Positions 46,769-56,547 are shown, numbered from the stretch's first letter. The stretch: 64,000 bases of DNA from Corynebacterium sp. CNCTC7651 (GCF_021496665.1 NZ_CP071246.1:2108001-2172000), one strand, 5' to 3'. Notes: generated by a model from the letters alone, not told the origin. A program made the numbers and translations.

Positions 46769-46888
46769 TGAGGCCTACAGGGCTGTAGGCCTCAAGCAAA
46801 GTGAGTCACACCAGTCACACGCGACCTGCGGTTTTGGGGTAGGCCGCCAAGAGGAAATTCGCTGAGGCCTACACCCCTATAGGCCTCA
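46769..46888 (+). repeat. 120-bp palindromic repeat element, copy 2
   Basis: Palindromes at 46769-46794 and 46863-46888 have the same 94-bp offset as the other copies. The core AGTCACACCAGTCACACGCG lies at 46804. The right palindrome reads TGAGGCCTACA-CCCC-TATAGGCCTCA, and the internal half-site is decayed (GTAGGCCGCC). The 384-bp gap 46632-47015 holds this element, a T/G-rich stretch before it, and the promoter of the downstream gene after it. No other gene is visible. Confidence 0.9.
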
Positions 46889-47015
46889 ACGAAAGTGGGC
46901 AACCCACTAGCGCGCCCGGAAGTTATCCACACCCCGGAATCCACCGAGCACACTTATCCACAGACCAGACATCCCACCCTTGCGCACGCGACGAATCCTC
47001 TGCACTATATCCGCT

Positions 47016-47879
47016 ATGAACAATCAATCGACGCGAGAAGCAAAACGTACCCAGGAGATCGAATTGATCAAGCGGGTAGCTGGAGAAGCCAAGAAGTCCA
47101 TAGTCACCGGCCCAGCAGCCGCGAGGTTATTAACTTTGAGCACCTATTCATGGGTTACGCAGGTAGACCTTATCTTGAACAATCGGGGCCACACTTGGGG
47201 CAAGAAGCGGACATACACGGATCGCAGGTATCACGGCGCGTCTATCGATGCGTATCAAATATCGTCCACCGCTGGCATTTCCCATACCTGTCTACTTCGA
47301 TGTCTTTTCGACAGTTTTAGGTACCACGGCCGTCTCGAAGCGCTCGTACAGATTGAATCTGCACGCTGGAAATGGTCGAACCTGACCGTCGACGAGTTGC
47401 TGAAGCACACCGATGTCCTCCCTCGAGCGAAAGGCCTGCGCGAATTTCGAAGCCTTATCGAGTTCTCAGGCGCTACCAGTCAAAGCCCGCTGGAAACCTT
47501 GGCACGCGAGACTATCCTCACTGCAATCGAGAAGGGAGAGCTCCCTGAGGTTCACACGGTTGAGTTCCAGATCCCTTTTTGGATCAAAACCCGGGACGGC
47601 ACCATGCAGATCGCACGGGTGGACGTATTGATCAACGGCTATCTCGTGTTGGAGTTGGATGGCTTGATCAAATCTGACGGCACGTTCGGAGACCCGGACA
47701 CTATCACCCGCGAAGAACGCCATCGCGAGATGGAGTTGCAGAATCAGGGGCTCCTGGTCAGGCGGGCGGGGTGGACAAACGGCAGAGGTGAGGCGTTGCT
47801 CAATCTCATCCGCACCACCCTCGCCAACAATCCCGCACCGGCGGTGCTCCCCGTCCGTGCTGAGCCTTCCGCCGCCTAG
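47016..47879 (+). CDS. solitary DUF559-like (restriction-endonuclease-fold) protein
   Basis: A 287-residue protein, probably a member of the actinobacterial family with an N-terminal AbiEi-like helical part and a C-terminal DUF559/Vsr-like nuclease fold. The N-terminal half has AAARLLTLSTYSWVTQVDLI and SSTAGISHTCLLRCLFDSF. The C-terminal half has PLETLARETILTAIEKGELP, a strand with Asp (QIARVDVLINGYLVLELDGL), and REERHREMELQNQGLLVRRA, the pattern of Vsr-type endonucleases. An ATG at 47016 is preceded only by a TATAT -10-like box, suggesting a leaderless message. No partner gene is present. Function is unknown. Confidence 0.65.
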   Translation: MNNQSTREAKRTQEIELIKRVAGEAKKSIVTGPAAARLLTLSTYSWVTQVDLILNNRGHTWGKKRTYTDRRYHGASIDAYQISSTAGISHTCLLRCLFDSFRYHGRLEALVQIESARWKWSNLTVDELLKHTDVLPRAKGLREFRSLIEFSGATSQSPLETLARETILTAIEKGELPEVHTVEFQIPFWIKTRDGTMQIARVDVLINGYLVLELDGLIKSDGTFGDPDTITREERHREMELQNQGLLVRRAGWTNGRGEALLNLIRTTLANNPAPAVLPVRAEPSAA

Positions 47880-47940
47880 GGGCACTTTGCTTGACGACGT
47901 TCACCCAGCCTGCGCCAGCAAGAAACCCCGCCCCAGCTAC

Positions 47941-48762
47941 CTAAAACCAGTGCTCGAGCACTGCGGCGACGCCGTCTTCGTCGTTGGTCACCGTGACGTA
48001 ATCGGCCGCATCCTGCACTAACGGCGCGGCGTTCGCCATGGCCACGCCCATGCCAGACCAGGCGAGCATCTCAAGGTCGTTGGGCATGTCGCCGAACGCC
48101 ACCACGTCGGAAGGGTCCACGCCGTACTGCGCTGCCAGCACGGACACGCCGGTCGCCTTGTTCACACCCGGGCAGGAAAACTCAAGCAGGCCCTCATCCA
48201 TGGAGTAGGTCACGTGGGCATCGTCAGGGTTAATCACCGGCGCGACCAGCTCAAACATCTCCGCGGACGTCATCTCCATGCACCGCACCAGCAGTTTCGC
48301 GGCCGGCACGGCGATCAGCTCCTCCACGCTCACCACACCGAAACGAGCGTCCCACGCGTCCGGGTTGTATTCGCGGGTGATCAGGAAGCACTCCTCCTCC
48401 GGGTCAAGCGCGCTGGAACCCACACGCTCCACACCGTAACCGTGCGGAATCCCGGCAAACGCCTCCTCGACGGCATCGACCACACCGCGCATCGCTTCCG
48501 TCGACAGTTCAAAAGCTCGAAGCACGGTGTCGGACGCCGGGTCATACACCACCGCCCCGTTCGCGCACACGCACACCGGCGCGAACGGCAGCTGATCCAG
48601 CACCGGCATCAGCCAGCGGTGCGGGCGACCGGTGGCCAGCCCAAAGTGCACGCCGCGACGCACCGCACGCGCCACCACGTCACGCAGGCGCGGGCTCACA
48701 CGCCCCTGCGAATTCAGGAACGTGCCGTCAATGTCGCTGATGATCAGCTTGGGAGCGCCCAT
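47941..48762 (-). CDS. HAD-superfamily (Cof-type) phosphatase
   Basis: A 273-residue hydrolase with motif I LIISDIDGTFLNSQG (nucleophile Asp near residue 9), motif II LATGRPHRW, a C2B cap in the middle and motif IV VVAFGDMPNDLEMLAWSGMG near 220, typical of the Cof/YidA branch acting on sugar or nucleotide phosphates. The substrate is unknown. Its ATG overlaps the stop of the acyltransferase gene by 1 bp, so it follows serS and plsC in one operon. Confidence 0.88.
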   Translation of the reverse strand: MGAPKLIISDIDGTFLNSQGRVSPRLRDVVARAVRRGVHFGLATGRPHRWLMPVLDQLPFAPVCVCANGAVVYDPASDTVLRAFELSTEAMRGVVDAVEEAFAGIPHGYGVERVGSSALDPEEECFLITREYNPDAWDARFGVVSVEELIAVPAAKLLVRCMEMTSAEMFELVAPVINPDDAHVTYSMDEGLLEFSCPGVNKATGVSVLAAQYGVDPSDVVAFGDMPNDLEMLAWSGMGVAMANAAPLVQDAADYVTVTNDEDGVAAVLEHWF

Positions 48763-49640
48763 CAGGAGCCTCCCTTTGATTTTCGACGTTTATTTCCAGC
48801 CCGCTTCTCCGCCTTGGCCGCCTTCTTCGCAGCCCGCGCCTCGCGCTCCCGCGCGTAGATCTCTTCAGCTTCCTCGATGGAAGGAGCCGTGCCGCCGAGG
48901 GAGGCCGGCATCCACGCCTCCCCGCCTTCGATGCCGACGAGGTTCCGGGATTCGTCGAGAAGCAGTTGCATCGCAGCCTTCAAGCGTTCGGTGTCCGCTT
49001 CCGCATCCCCGGTGAGCGCGACCGGCTCGCCGTAGCGCACAATCACCGGCACGCCCCGGAGCTGTTTGGGCAGGTCCTTGGTCCAGATGCGCTGGGATCC
49101 CCAGATCATCACGCACGGGATCAGCGGCACGCCGGCCGCGTGCGCGATGCGCGCGGCACCGGTCTTGAACTTCGCCAGCTCAAAGGAGCGCGAGATGGTT
49201 GCCTCGGGGAAAATGCCCACCAGCCTGCCGCGCCGCAGCTCAGCCACAGCTGCGTCGATGGCGCCGGCACCGCGGGCGCGGTCCACCGGCACGTGCCCCA
49301 TCTTCTGCATGATGCCGCCCAGCACCGGGATGCCGAAGACGCTTTGCTTCGCCATGAAACGCACCAGCCGGTTGCCGTGAATGTGCGGCCCGGCGCCCAT
49401 CAGGACAAAGTCGTAGTACCCGGTGTGGTTGCCAGCCAGCAATGCACCGCCGCGTTGGGGGATGTGCTCGAGGCCGTGCAAAGTGACGTCGATACGCGTG
49501 AAGCCCAGCAGACGCCGCGCAACGCCCACGGCGCCCTGGTAGAAGCGCTCCTTGGATTCCACCGGGTGATCAGCCGGCGAGGTGTAGGAGGCGGGGAGCT
49601 GCAGCCCGCGCCGCCGCCCTAGCCCGGCGCGTTCACTCAC
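48762..49640 (-). CDS. 1-acylglycerol-3-phosphate O-acyltransferase family protein (PlsC)
   Basis: A 292-residue lysophosphatidate-acyltransferase-like protein with the acyl-acceptor motif GNHTGYYDF (HX4D, near residue 76) and the second block [20 protein letters not shown] near 157. [11 protein letters not shown] follows. The last 40 residues are a basic Ala/Lys-rich tail. It would acylate lysophosphatidic acid or a related lipid at the membrane. Start GTG; it overlaps the end of serS by 4 bp. Confidence 0.85.
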   Translation of the reverse strand: MSERAGLGRRRGLQLPASYTSPADHPVESKERFYQGAVGVARRLLGFTRIDVTLHGLEHIPQRGGALLAGNHTGYYDFVLMGAGPHIHGNRLVRFMAKQSVFGIPVLGGIMQKMGHVPVDRARGAGAIDAAVAELRRGRLVGIFPEATISRSFELAKFKTGAARIAHAAGVPLIPCVMIWGSQRIWTKDLPKQLRGVPVIVRYGEPVALTGDAEADTERLKAAMQLLLDESRNLVGIEGGEAWMPASLGGTAPSIEEAEEIYAREREARAAKKAAKAEKRAGNKRRKSKGGS

Positions 49641-50887
49641 GGCACCAGCACGTCCTTGCCCACCCAGGGGCGCAGCGCCTCAGGCACGACGACGGAGCCG
49701 TCTGCCTGCTGGTGGTTCTCCAGGATCGCGACCAGCCAGCGGGTGGTGGCCAGGGTGCCGTTCAGGGTGGCGGCGGTCTGGGTCTTGCCGTCCGCGTCGC
49801 GGTAGCGGGTGTTCAGTCGGCGGGCCTGGAACGTGGTGCAGTTGGAGGTGGAGGTGAGCTCGCGGTAGGTATTCTGCGACGGCACCCACGCCTCCGTGTC
49901 AAACTTGCGGGCGGCGGAAGAGCCGAGGTCACCTGCGGCGACGTCGATGATGCGGTACGGCACCTCCACCAAGGCCAGCATCTCGCGCTCCAGCGAGAGC
50001 AGGCGCTGGTGCATCTCCTCTGCTTCCTCCGGCTTGCAGTAGACAAACATTTCCAGTTTGTCGAACTGGTGGACACGCAGGATGCCCTTCGTGTCCTTGC
50101 CGTAGGAGCCCGCTTCACGACGGAAGCAGCTCGACCACCCCGCATACAGCAGCGGCCCGTCGGAGAGGTCAATAATCTCGTCGCGGTGGTAGCCAGCAAG
50201 CGCCACCTCGGAGGTGCCTACCAGGTACATCTCGTCGCGCTCGAGGTAGTAAATCTCCTCGTCGTGCTCATCCAGGAAGCCGGTGCCGGCCATCACGTCC
50301 GGGCGCACCAGCACCGGCGGGACCATGACCTTGAAACCGGCCTCGCGCGCCTTTTGCGCGGCGAGCATGAGCATGCCCAGCTGCATCCAGGCGCCGTCGC
50401 CCACCAGGTAGTAGAAGCGCGCGCCGCCCACCTTAGCGCCGCGGGCCATGTCGATGATGCCCAGGCCCTCGCCCAGGTCAAGGTGGTCCTTGACCTCGAA
50501 ATCGAACTCCGGGACCTCGCCCACGTGCTCCAGCACCACGAAGTCTTCCTCGCCGCCCGCGGGAGCGCCGACGATCGGGTTCGGGATGGCGACCTGGAGG
50601 CGCGCAACCTCCGCCTCCGCCTGCTTCTGCGTGTCCGCTGCCTTGACGCGGGCCTTCAGCTCGTTCGATCCCTCGAGCAGCGCGGGGCGCTCCTCCGGGG
50701 AGGCCTGGCCGATCTTCTTGCCAAAGGCCTTCTGCTCGCCGCGCAGCTCATCCGCCACCTGGATGGCTGCGCGCCGCGCCTCATCGGCGGCGAGCAGCTG
50801 GTCCACCAGCTGCGGATCCTCGCCGCGGGCCACCTGGGACTCGCGGACGGCATCGGGGTTTTCGCGCACACTCTTAAGATCGATCAC
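49637..50887 (-). CDS. serS: seryl-tRNA synthetase
   Basis: A 416-residue class II aminoacyl-tRNA synthetase. The N-terminal arm is the long antiparallel coiled coil (about 30-100). The catalytic domain has motif 2 with [20 protein letters not shown] near 255, [10 protein letters not shown], and motif 3 in [19 protein letters not shown] near 380. Charges tRNA-Ser with serine. It is divergent from the GntR regulator gene and begins the serS-plsC-HAD operon, the same order as in C. glutamicum. Confidence 0.96.
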   Translation of the reverse strand: MIDLKSVRENPDAVRESQVARGEDPQLVDQLLAADEARRAAIQVADELRGEQKAFGKKIGQASPEERPALLEGSNELKARVKAADTQKQAEAEVARLQVAIPNPIVGAPAGGEEDFVVLEHVGEVPEFDFEVKDHLDLGEGLGIIDMARGAKVGGARFYYLVGDGAWMQLGMLMLAAQKAREAGFKVMVPPVLVRPDVMAGTGFLDEHDEEIYYLERDEMYLVGTSEVALAGYHRDEIIDLSDGPLLYAGWSSCFRREAGSYGKDTKGILRVHQFDKLEMFVYCKPEEAEEMHQRLLSLEREMLALVEVPYRIIDVAAGDLGSSAARKFDTEAWVPSQNTYRELTSTSNCTTFQARRLNTRYRDADGKTQTAATLNGTLATTRWLVAILENHQQADGSVVVPEALRPWVGKDVLVP

Positions 50888-50966
50888 GCCTACAAACTCT
50901 ACAGGGTCGCACCCACCCGGTCAGGAGCTGTGGACTGGTCATAACCACCGGCGTAAGCTGGAGTGC

Positions 50967-51704
50967 ATGATCACCGACGGCCCCGTTCCCAAGCACGCGC
51001 AGCTGCGCGAGATCTTGGAGCGGACAATCGCCGAGGAACTCTCGCCCGGCGACCCGCTCCCGGGCGAGCGCGCCTTGGAGGAGGAGTACGGGGTCTCCCG
51101 CATCACGGTGCGCCGCGCGATCGGCGACTTGGTCAACGCCGGCAAACTGCGCCGCGTGCGCGGAAAAGGCACCTTTGTCGCCCCGTCGCCGGTGGTCAGC
51201 CGCCTGCACTTGGCCAGCTTTTCGGAGGAAATGCGCCACCAGCGGGTGGAAGCATCCTCCCGCGTACTGCTTGCCGGCATTGATCACGCCCCGCCGGAGG
51301 CCACGGAGTTCTTCGGCACAGCGCCGGACACGCAGCACATCCACCTCCGCCGCCTACGCTTGGGCGACGGCGAGCCCTACGCGGTGGATGATGCCTGGTA
51401 CAACGCCACACTGGTCCCTACGCTCCTGGACCACGACGTGGAGCAATCCATCTACACCCTTCTGGAGCGCGAGTACGGGTTCGGTATCACGGAGGCGGAC
51501 CAGACCGTCTCCGCCGTCACCGCCGGCGCGCAGAATGCCCAGCTGCTGGAGGTCGCGCCCGCTACCCCCCTGCTCCACGTCGTGCGCCACGGCCGCAGCG
51601 GCGCCTTGCACCTGGAGTACTGCTCTTCCGTCTACCGCACGGACCGGTACACGCTGCGCACCCGCGTGGTGCGTGAACTGGAGCAACCGGGGCCCACAGG
51701 GTGA
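50967..51704 (+). CDS. farR: GntR-family regulator with UTRA domain (FarR-like)
   Basis: A 245-residue HutC-subfamily regulator. The N-terminal winged helix (GDPLPGERALEEEYGVSRIT, RRAIGDLVNAGKLRRVRGKG) covers about 10-72. A UTRA ligand domain follows, with VSRLHLASFSEEM, LRLGDGEPYAVDDAWYNATL and LEYCSSVYRTDRYTLRTRVV. In C. glutamicum the GntR gene divergent from serS is farR, an acyl-responsive regulator; that identity is from position and family. ATG at 50967. Confidence 0.8.
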   Translation: MITDGPVPKHAQLREILERTIAEELSPGDPLPGERALEEEYGVSRITVRRAIGDLVNAGKLRRVRGKGTFVAPSPVVSRLHLASFSEEMRHQRVEASSRVLLAGIDHAPPEATEFFGTAPDTQHIHLRRLRLGDGEPYAVDDAWYNATLVPTLLDHDVEQSIYTLLEREYGFGITEADQTVSAVTAGAQNAQLLEVAPATPLLHVVRHGRSGALHLEYCSSVYRTDRYTLRTRVVRELEQPGPTG

Positions 51705-51722
51705 TGGGTTAGGCTAGCCGTC

Positions 51723-52823
51723 ATGGTTTCTCCCGGACGTAGCCGCACCACCGCCACGCGCGCCTTCTTGGTCTCCGCGCTGGCGGGCGCCGTTGGCATC
51801 GGATCCTACGGTTTCGTTGCGGAGCGCACCGGGGACGCGGGCGGAGTGGAAACGCAGGCGCAGGCCACCACGACGGCTGCGGGGGAAACGGGTGAAACGG
51901 AGACGTCGGAAAGCATGGCCCCCGTGACCTTCACAAGCGCGGACCAGGGCTCCTGCCTGACGTGGGAGGTGGGGCCGGACGGTTCGATCTCCGGTTTTGA
52001 GCAGGCGGATTGCGCGGGCCCGCACCGTTTTGAGGTGTCGCTGCGCGAGGACCTGGGCACCTACCCCACCAGCGAGTTCGGCCCCACTGCGCCCATGCCC
52101 AGCCAGACGCGCCAGGCGCAGCTGCGCGAGGAGCTGTGCGGCGCCGCGACGCTGCGCTACCTGGACGGGGTGTACGACCCGACGGGGCGCTACTCCATCG
52201 CGCCGATCCTGCCGCCTGCTGCCGCGTGGGAGAAGGGCGACCGCACCATGCTCTGCGGCCTGCAGGAGACAGACCGCAGCGGCGAGCCGATCCTGACCAC
52301 CGGGCGCGTCGCCGACCAAGACCAGGCCCGCGTGTTCGAGCCGGGCCAGTGCGTGGCGGTGGATCAGACGAACTCACTGACCGTGGTGGATTGCGCGGAC
52401 CCGCACCAGTTGGAGATCACCGCCAAAGTGGCCATGGGGGACGTGTTCCCGGACCACACCCCGGCGGTTGAGGAGCAGGACGGCCACCTGGGCAACGTCT
52501 GCACCGCGGCCGCGCAGGACTACCTCGGCGGCGAGGAGAACCTCTACCGCATCACCCTGCAACCTTTCTGGACGACGCAAAAACCCGAGGCGTGGGACGG
52601 CGGCTCCCGTTCCGTCAACTGCGCGCTGGTGTTCTCGCGCCCTGAGGGGCAGTTCGCGGAGCTCACCGGCAGCGCACGCGAGGGCAGGGAGCACTTGCTT
52701 ATCGACGGCGCACCCCCAGCCGAAAAGCCCGACCGCCGGCCGCTTCGCTCCGATGCCGGTGCCGGGGCGCCGGGCGAGGCGACCGGCGCAGATGCGGGTG
52801 CTGGTGACGCGGTGGCGCAGTGA
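51723..52823 (+). CDS. secreted or membrane-anchored septum-formation-family protein
   Basis: A 366-residue protein with an N-terminal membrane/signal segment (ATRAFLVSALAGAVGIGSYG), a Thr/Glu-rich linker and two related domains. Domain one has GSCLTWEVG, QADCAGPHRFEVS and LCGAATLRYLDGVY; domain two has GQCVAVDQTNSLTVVDCADP HQLEITAKV and VCTAAAQDYLGG. The repeated Cys-X-HxxE pattern is that of the Septum_form family (cell-division-associated, little studied). A Pro/Ala-rich tail ends it. ATG 18 bp after farR, so they may share a transcript. Confidence 0.8.
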   Translation: MVSPGRSRTTATRAFLVSALAGAVGIGSYGFVAERTGDAGGVETQAQATTTAAGETGETETSESMAPVTFTSADQGSCLTWEVGPDGSISGFEQADCAGPHRFEVSLREDLGTYPTSEFGPTAPMPSQTRQAQLREELCGAATLRYLDGVYDPTGRYSIAPILPPAAAWEKGDRTMLCGLQETDRSGEPILTTGRVADQDQARVFEPGQCVAVDQTNSLTVVDCADPHQLEITAKVAMGDVFPDHTPAVEEQDGHLGNVCTAAAQDYLGGEENLYRITLQPFWTTQKPEAWDGGSRSVNCALVFSRPEGQFAELTGSAREGREHLLIDGAPPAEKPDRRPLRSDAGAGAPGEATGADAGAGDAVAQ

Positions 52824-53170
52824 TGACACCCGTCACCCACGCCGAGTTCGAGGCCATGATCAACGACGCCCTGGACACCATCCCCGACGAATTTGCCCAC
52901 CATATGACCAACATGGTGGTGCTGGCGCGGGATTTCAACGCAGACAACCCGGAACTGCTGGGCTTGTTCGAGGGTGTGCCGCTGACGGAGCAGTACTCCA
53001 ACCACAGCGGGTTCCTCCCCGATGCTGTGTTCATTTACAAAAACGCGCTGGAAGCGATCTGCGCCGACGAGGAGGAGTTACGCCACGAGGTCAAAGTGAC
53101 CGTGCTGCATGAGGTGGGGCACTACTTTGGCCTTGAGGAGCACGAACTTCACGAGCTCGGCTGGGGCTAG
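52823..53170 (+). CDS. small zinc metallopeptidase-family protein
   Basis: A 115-residue protein of the minimal zincin family (DUF1025/Zincin_1). The zinc site is TVLHEVGHYFGLEEHEL (HExxH and a following Glu) near residue 95. VFIYKNALEAICADEEELR leads into it. The ATG overlaps the stop of the preceding gene (ATGA-type), indicating coupling. Substrate unknown. Confidence 0.85.
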   Translation: MTPVTHAEFEAMINDALDTIPDEFAHHMTNMVVLARDFNADNPELLGLFEGVPLTEQYSNHSGFLPDAVFIYKNALEAICADEEELRHEVKVTVLHEVGHYFGLEEHELHELGWG

Positions 53171-53225
53171 CGCGGCCCACGGGTCTGGCGCAGCCGGCGC
53201 GGCCGACGGGTCTGGCGCGGAGCGG

Positions 53226-53846
53226 CTAGCCCTCCGGCAGCGGGTAATCGGCCCACTGGACCACGCGCCAGTCGCCGAACTCGCCAACCGGGTCGATGAC
53301 CAGGTACGTGCAGTTGGCCAGGTGGGACTGTTCCGCGTACTCCGGCGTGACCGTTGTGGCGTTAGCGGCGAACGCGCGGATCGCCCCGCCGTGGGACACC
53401 ACCACGGTGTTGCCCTCTTCCTGCGCGAAGGGCGCGATCGCCCCGCGGTAGCGGGCGAGGAAGAGTTCCAAGGACTCGCCCTCCTCAATCGCCGCAGCTA
53501 GGTCGCGGCGGTAGAACCCGCGGAACGAGGAGAAGTAGCCTTCGTGCGCCTCGCGGGAATTCTGCATTTCCCAGCGGCCGGCATTGACCTCGTGCAGGCC
53601 AGGCACCGCAGGGATGTCCGCGAAGTCGCTCGGCGTGTCCGGCCCGAACGCCAAGGCGGCGGTCTCGCGGGCGCGCAGCGCTTCGGAGGAAATGACTCGG
53701 TCAACGGCGTAGCGCGAACGGATCTCGTCGCCGGCAGCGCGGGCTTGCTCCTGCCCCAATTCCGTCAGCGCGGCGCCCGGCAGCTGGGTGTCCAAGAGGC
53801 GATCCACGTTGGAGGTGGTCTGGCCGTGTCGCAGCAAAATCAGCAT
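53226..53846 (-). CDS. histidine phosphatase family protein (phosphoglycerate-mutase-like)
   Basis: A 206-residue enzyme with the phospho-His motif MLILLRHGQTTSNVDR at the N-terminus, the catalytic acidic residue near LHEVNAGRWEM, and the second His in VVSHGGAIRAFAA near 153. It is more likely a phosphatase than a glycolytic mutase. It lies 11 bp downstream of pheA on the same strand, a gene order found in C. glutamicum. Confidence 0.85.
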   Translation of the reverse strand: MLILLRHGQTTSNVDRLLDTQLPGAALTELGQEQARAAGDEIRSRYAVDRVISSEALRARETAALAFGPDTPSDFADIPAVPGLHEVNAGRWEMQNSREAHEGYFSSFRGFYRRDLAAAIEEGESLELFLARYRGAIAPFAQEEGNTVVVSHGGAIRAFAANATTVTPEYAEQSHLANCTYLVIDPVGEFGDWRVVQWADYPLPEG

Positions 53847-53857
53847 GGTCTTCCTAC

Positions 53858-54790
53858 CTACTTCCCTTCCCGTGCGCGGCGCACCCAGGCGTCGGCGGCC
53901 GCGATGCGTTCGTGGGCCAACCCCGCGCCCGCGTCATCCGTGCCTAACCCGGAGCCCGCGGCACCAGTCCACCGCGGCCAGGACCCGAGGAAGCGCACCC
54001 AGCTCGCCCGCAGGTAGACACCGCGCAGCGCCTCGGCCACGGGGGCGTCATCCACATGTCCAACAAGCTCCACAAAGAAGTTGTACGTGTTCGGCTCTTG
54101 GCGCGTGGGGCGGGACTCAATACGGGAGAGATCTACACCCCGATAGGCAAATTCCTGCAGGATGGCCACCAGCGTGCCCGGCTCGTTGGGTGTCTGGAAC
54201 ACCAGCGCCGTCCGGTCGCGCCCCGTGCGCGCGGGCGGCTGCGCCTCCGGCCCGGCCAGCACAAACCGCGTGCGCGCCGTATCCATGTCCGCCACGCCGT
54301 GGGCGTGCACCTCCAGGCCGAACAAGTCCGCCGCCCGCTCGGGCGCGGCGGCCACGTCAGCCTGGCCCTCCGCCACCATGCGCGCGGCAGCAGCGTTCGA
54401 GGACGCGGAGACGAACTCCACGCCCGGCATGTGTTCTGCCACCCAGCCTTTGACCTGCTGGTATGCCACGGGGTGGGTGGCTAGCGTGTGAACGTCGGCA
54501 AGCGAAGTGCCCGGGCGCGTCATGATGGCAAACGCGATCTCCAGCTCAGTCTCGCCCGCAATCTGCACGCCCGGCTCCACCAACGCGTCCGAGGTGGAGG
54601 TCACGGCGCCGTCCACAGAATTCTCGATGGCCACCACCGCGTAGTCCGCCTCACCCGCGCGCACAGCGGCGAGCGCAGCAGCAGGCGAATCTGCCGGCAC
54701 GTACTCCGGCTCGGGCAGGTCGAAGCGGCGCGCGGCTTCCTCCGTGAAGGTGCCGGCTGGGCCAAGGTAGGCAATGCGGGTCACCTGCAT
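53858..54790 (-). CDS. pheA: prephenate dehydratase
   Basis: A 310-residue enzyme of phenylalanine synthesis converting prephenate to phenylpyruvate. The PDT domain starts TRIAYLGPAGTFTEEAARRF, with VVAIENSVDGAVTSTSDAL near 55 and the TRFVLAGPEA end near 185. The ACT regulatory domain (210-290) carries NEPGTLVAILQEFAYRGVDL and ESRPTRQEPNTYNFFVEL. The C-terminal tail is Ala-rich and longer than needed. The ATG at 54790 overlaps the stop of the DUF2891 gene. Confidence 0.95.
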   Translation of the reverse strand: MQVTRIAYLGPAGTFTEEAARRFDLPEPEYVPADSPAAALAAVRAGEADYAVVAIENSVDGAVTSTSDALVEPGVQIAGETELEIAFAIMTRPGTSLADVHTLATHPVAYQQVKGWVAEHMPGVEFVSASSNAAAARMVAEGQADVAAAPERAADLFGLEVHAHGVADMDTARTRFVLAGPEAQPPARTGRDRTALVFQTPNEPGTLVAILQEFAYRGVDLSRIESRPTRQEPNTYNFFVELVGHVDDAPVAEALRGVYLRASWVRFLGSWPRWTGAAGSGLGTDDAGAGLAHERIAAADAWVRRAREGK

Positions 54791-55803
54791 CAACCTATCG
54801 CAGTTTCGGCCAGCAGGGCGTAGGTAATCAACCAGTGCGTAGCCATGAAGTTGTCGCCGCCCAGTTGCCCGCGCGCGGACGCCACCAGCGCGTCCGTCCC
54901 CTCCGGCGTGCCCAACAGCCGCAGCATCCAGGCGCGCGTGAGCGCCAGCCCGTGCAGGTGTGCGAGCTTGCCGTCGCGTGCGTCCGGCACGTGCGGGGCC
55001 TGGGTGTAGAAAGCTTCTGCTTCACGACGCTCCCCCCAAAACGCCTCCTCCCATGCGGCGAAGTCGCCAGGTTCGAGCACCCGCTGCATGAGCACGGCCT
55101 CCCCGAGGCCGTTGGACACGAAGTCGTGCGCGCTGAGCTCCCACGCAAACGGGTAGGCGCGGTCCGCGCCGAACCACTCGCGCGCGGTCGCCTCAATCTG
55201 GGCGCGCAGCTGGGCTCCGGGCGAGCCCGTACCGGCCAGCGAGCCCGTACCGGCTGGCAGCGCGTCGTGCATCAGGAACAGCGCCAGCGCGGAATTGTCG
55301 TGCACGCCGTGGCGCACGGGCATCGGCTGGGCGCGAAGCCACGCTGCCGCATTCGCCACAATCTGCGCCTCCAAGGGCACGAGCGCCTCCGCCCACGCGG
55401 CAGCGCGCGGCTCTACTTTCGCCATGTCCCGGCACGCCTTGCCCAGGTGCAGCGCCCAGGCCCAGCCGTAAGGCCGTTCATAGAGCGGGTGGTCGCGCAG
55501 GTAGGCGGCTTCGGTGAAGATGTTGGTTGGGGTTAAGCGGGCGTCGATAAGCACAAGAAGCTCCTCGCGCATTTCCCCCAATTCCCATGCGAGCAGCTTC
55601 ACGCCGCTGGCCAGCATGTGCACGCTAGAGTGCCAGTCGAAGCTGCCCCAGAACGCGGGGTGGAGTGCGCGCGGGGTGCAGTCGGTGTCGGCGGGGCCGG
55701 CGCTGACGTGGTGCATGGCTGCGGGGTATTCGCGGCCGACGACGGCGCAGATGGTGCGCGCCCAGTCCCGGGCCGTCGCGTCGGAGATTGCGGTGCCTGT
55801 CAC
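54790..55803 (-). CDS. DUF2891 family protein
   Basis: A 337-residue soluble protein of the DUF2891 family, recognised by TPRALHPAFWGSFDWHSSVH near residue 50, ERPYGWAWALHLGKA near 130 and FMATHWLITYALLAE at the end. Its alpha-helical layout resembles alpha/alpha-barrel enzymes, but no function has been established. It shares its stop region with the pheA start, so both are co-transcribed. Start GTG. Confidence 0.8.
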   Translation of the reverse strand: MTGTAISDATARDWARTICAVVGREYPAAMHHVSAGPADTDCTPRALHPAFWGSFDWHSSVHMLASGVKLLAWELGEMREELLVLIDARLTPTNIFTEAAYLRDHPLYERPYGWAWALHLGKACRDMAKVEPRAAAWAEALVPLEAQIVANAAAWLRAQPMPVRHGVHDNSALALFLMHDALPAGTGSLAGTGSPGAQLRAQIEATAREWFGADRAYPFAWELSAHDFVSNGLGEAVLMQRVLEPGDFAAWEEAFWGERREAEAFYTQAPHVPDARDGKLAHLHGLALTRAWMLRLLGTPEGTDALVASARGQLGGDNFMATHWLITYALLAETAIG

Positions 55804-55820
55804 GGCGCTAAAGTTACCGC

Positions 55821-56525
55821 ATGCGCGAACGCTCTCGGCTGGTCACGGAAGTGTGGCTTGTCCTCATCATCACCTTCGGCACCTCCGGGCTGCGCGCCGC
55901 GCTGCGCTTGGTGGACTCCCTGCTCAAGGCCCCACTCAACCAGCAGAGCACCACGCTTATCGACGCTTCCTCGAACATCCACTGGCTCGACCTCGCCCTC
56001 CAAGCCACCTCGGCGCTCACGTTAATCGGGTGGGGCGGGCTGGCGTGGTACCTGCTTGGGTGGCGGTGGCAATGGCCCAGGTGGCGCGACCTCGCTCACG
56101 GGGCCGGATTCGCCGCGATGATCGGCTTGCCGGGGCTGGCGCTGTATGTGGCGGGTGTGCACCTGGGTTTGTCCAAGGTGGTGGTGCCGGCGACGGAGGC
56201 TGTGCAGATTCCGACCTCGCTCTTGTGGGCGTTTGCCAACGGCTTCGGTGAAGAGGTTGTGGTGGTGATGTACTTGGTCACAAGGTTAGGCCAGCTGGGG
56301 TGGAAACCGTGGCAAGCGATCGCGGCGTCTTCGGCGCTGCGCGGGTCCTACCACCTGTACCAGGGGGTCTCGGCCGGGTTCGGCAACATCGTGATGGGCG
56401 TGGTGTTTGCCTGGTACTTCCACCGCACCGGCCGCGTCTGGCCGCTGGTGCTGGCCCACTTCCTCATCGACGCGGTGGCTTACATCGCCTACCCGTTGCT
56501 CGACCTATCTTTCCTGGGGATCTAG
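55821..56525 (+). CDS. CPBP/Abi-family intramembrane metalloprotease-like protein
   Basis: A 234-residue polytopic membrane protein. The family motif appears as GFGEEVVVVMYLVTRLGQLG near residue 150, with the Glu-Glu pair but without the Arg that follows it in classical EExxxR proteases. SALRGSYHLYQG supplies the first His and LAHFLIDAVAYIAYPLLDL the second. Actinobacterial members of this subfamily often show the same EE-V-rich form. Divergent from DUF2891; it lies just before the LCP gene. Confidence 0.8.
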   Translation: MRERSRLVTEVWLVLIITFGTSGLRAALRLVDSLLKAPLNQQSTTLIDASSNIHWLDLALQATSALTLIGWGGLAWYLLGWRWQWPRWRDLAHGAGFAAMIGLPGLALYVAGVHLGLSKVVVPATEAVQIPTSLLWAFANGFGEEVVVVMYLVTRLGQLGWKPWQAIAASSALRGSYHLYQGVSAGFGNIVMGVVFAWYFHRTGRVWPLVLAHFLIDAVAYIAYPLLDLSFLGI

Positions 56526-56547
56526 CGCGGGGATTTACACTATCCCC

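Noticed and set aside
50888..50966. tRNA gene or T-box leader near serS
   Set aside because: The gap is 79 bp and shows no cloverleaf or specifier/antiterminator pattern.
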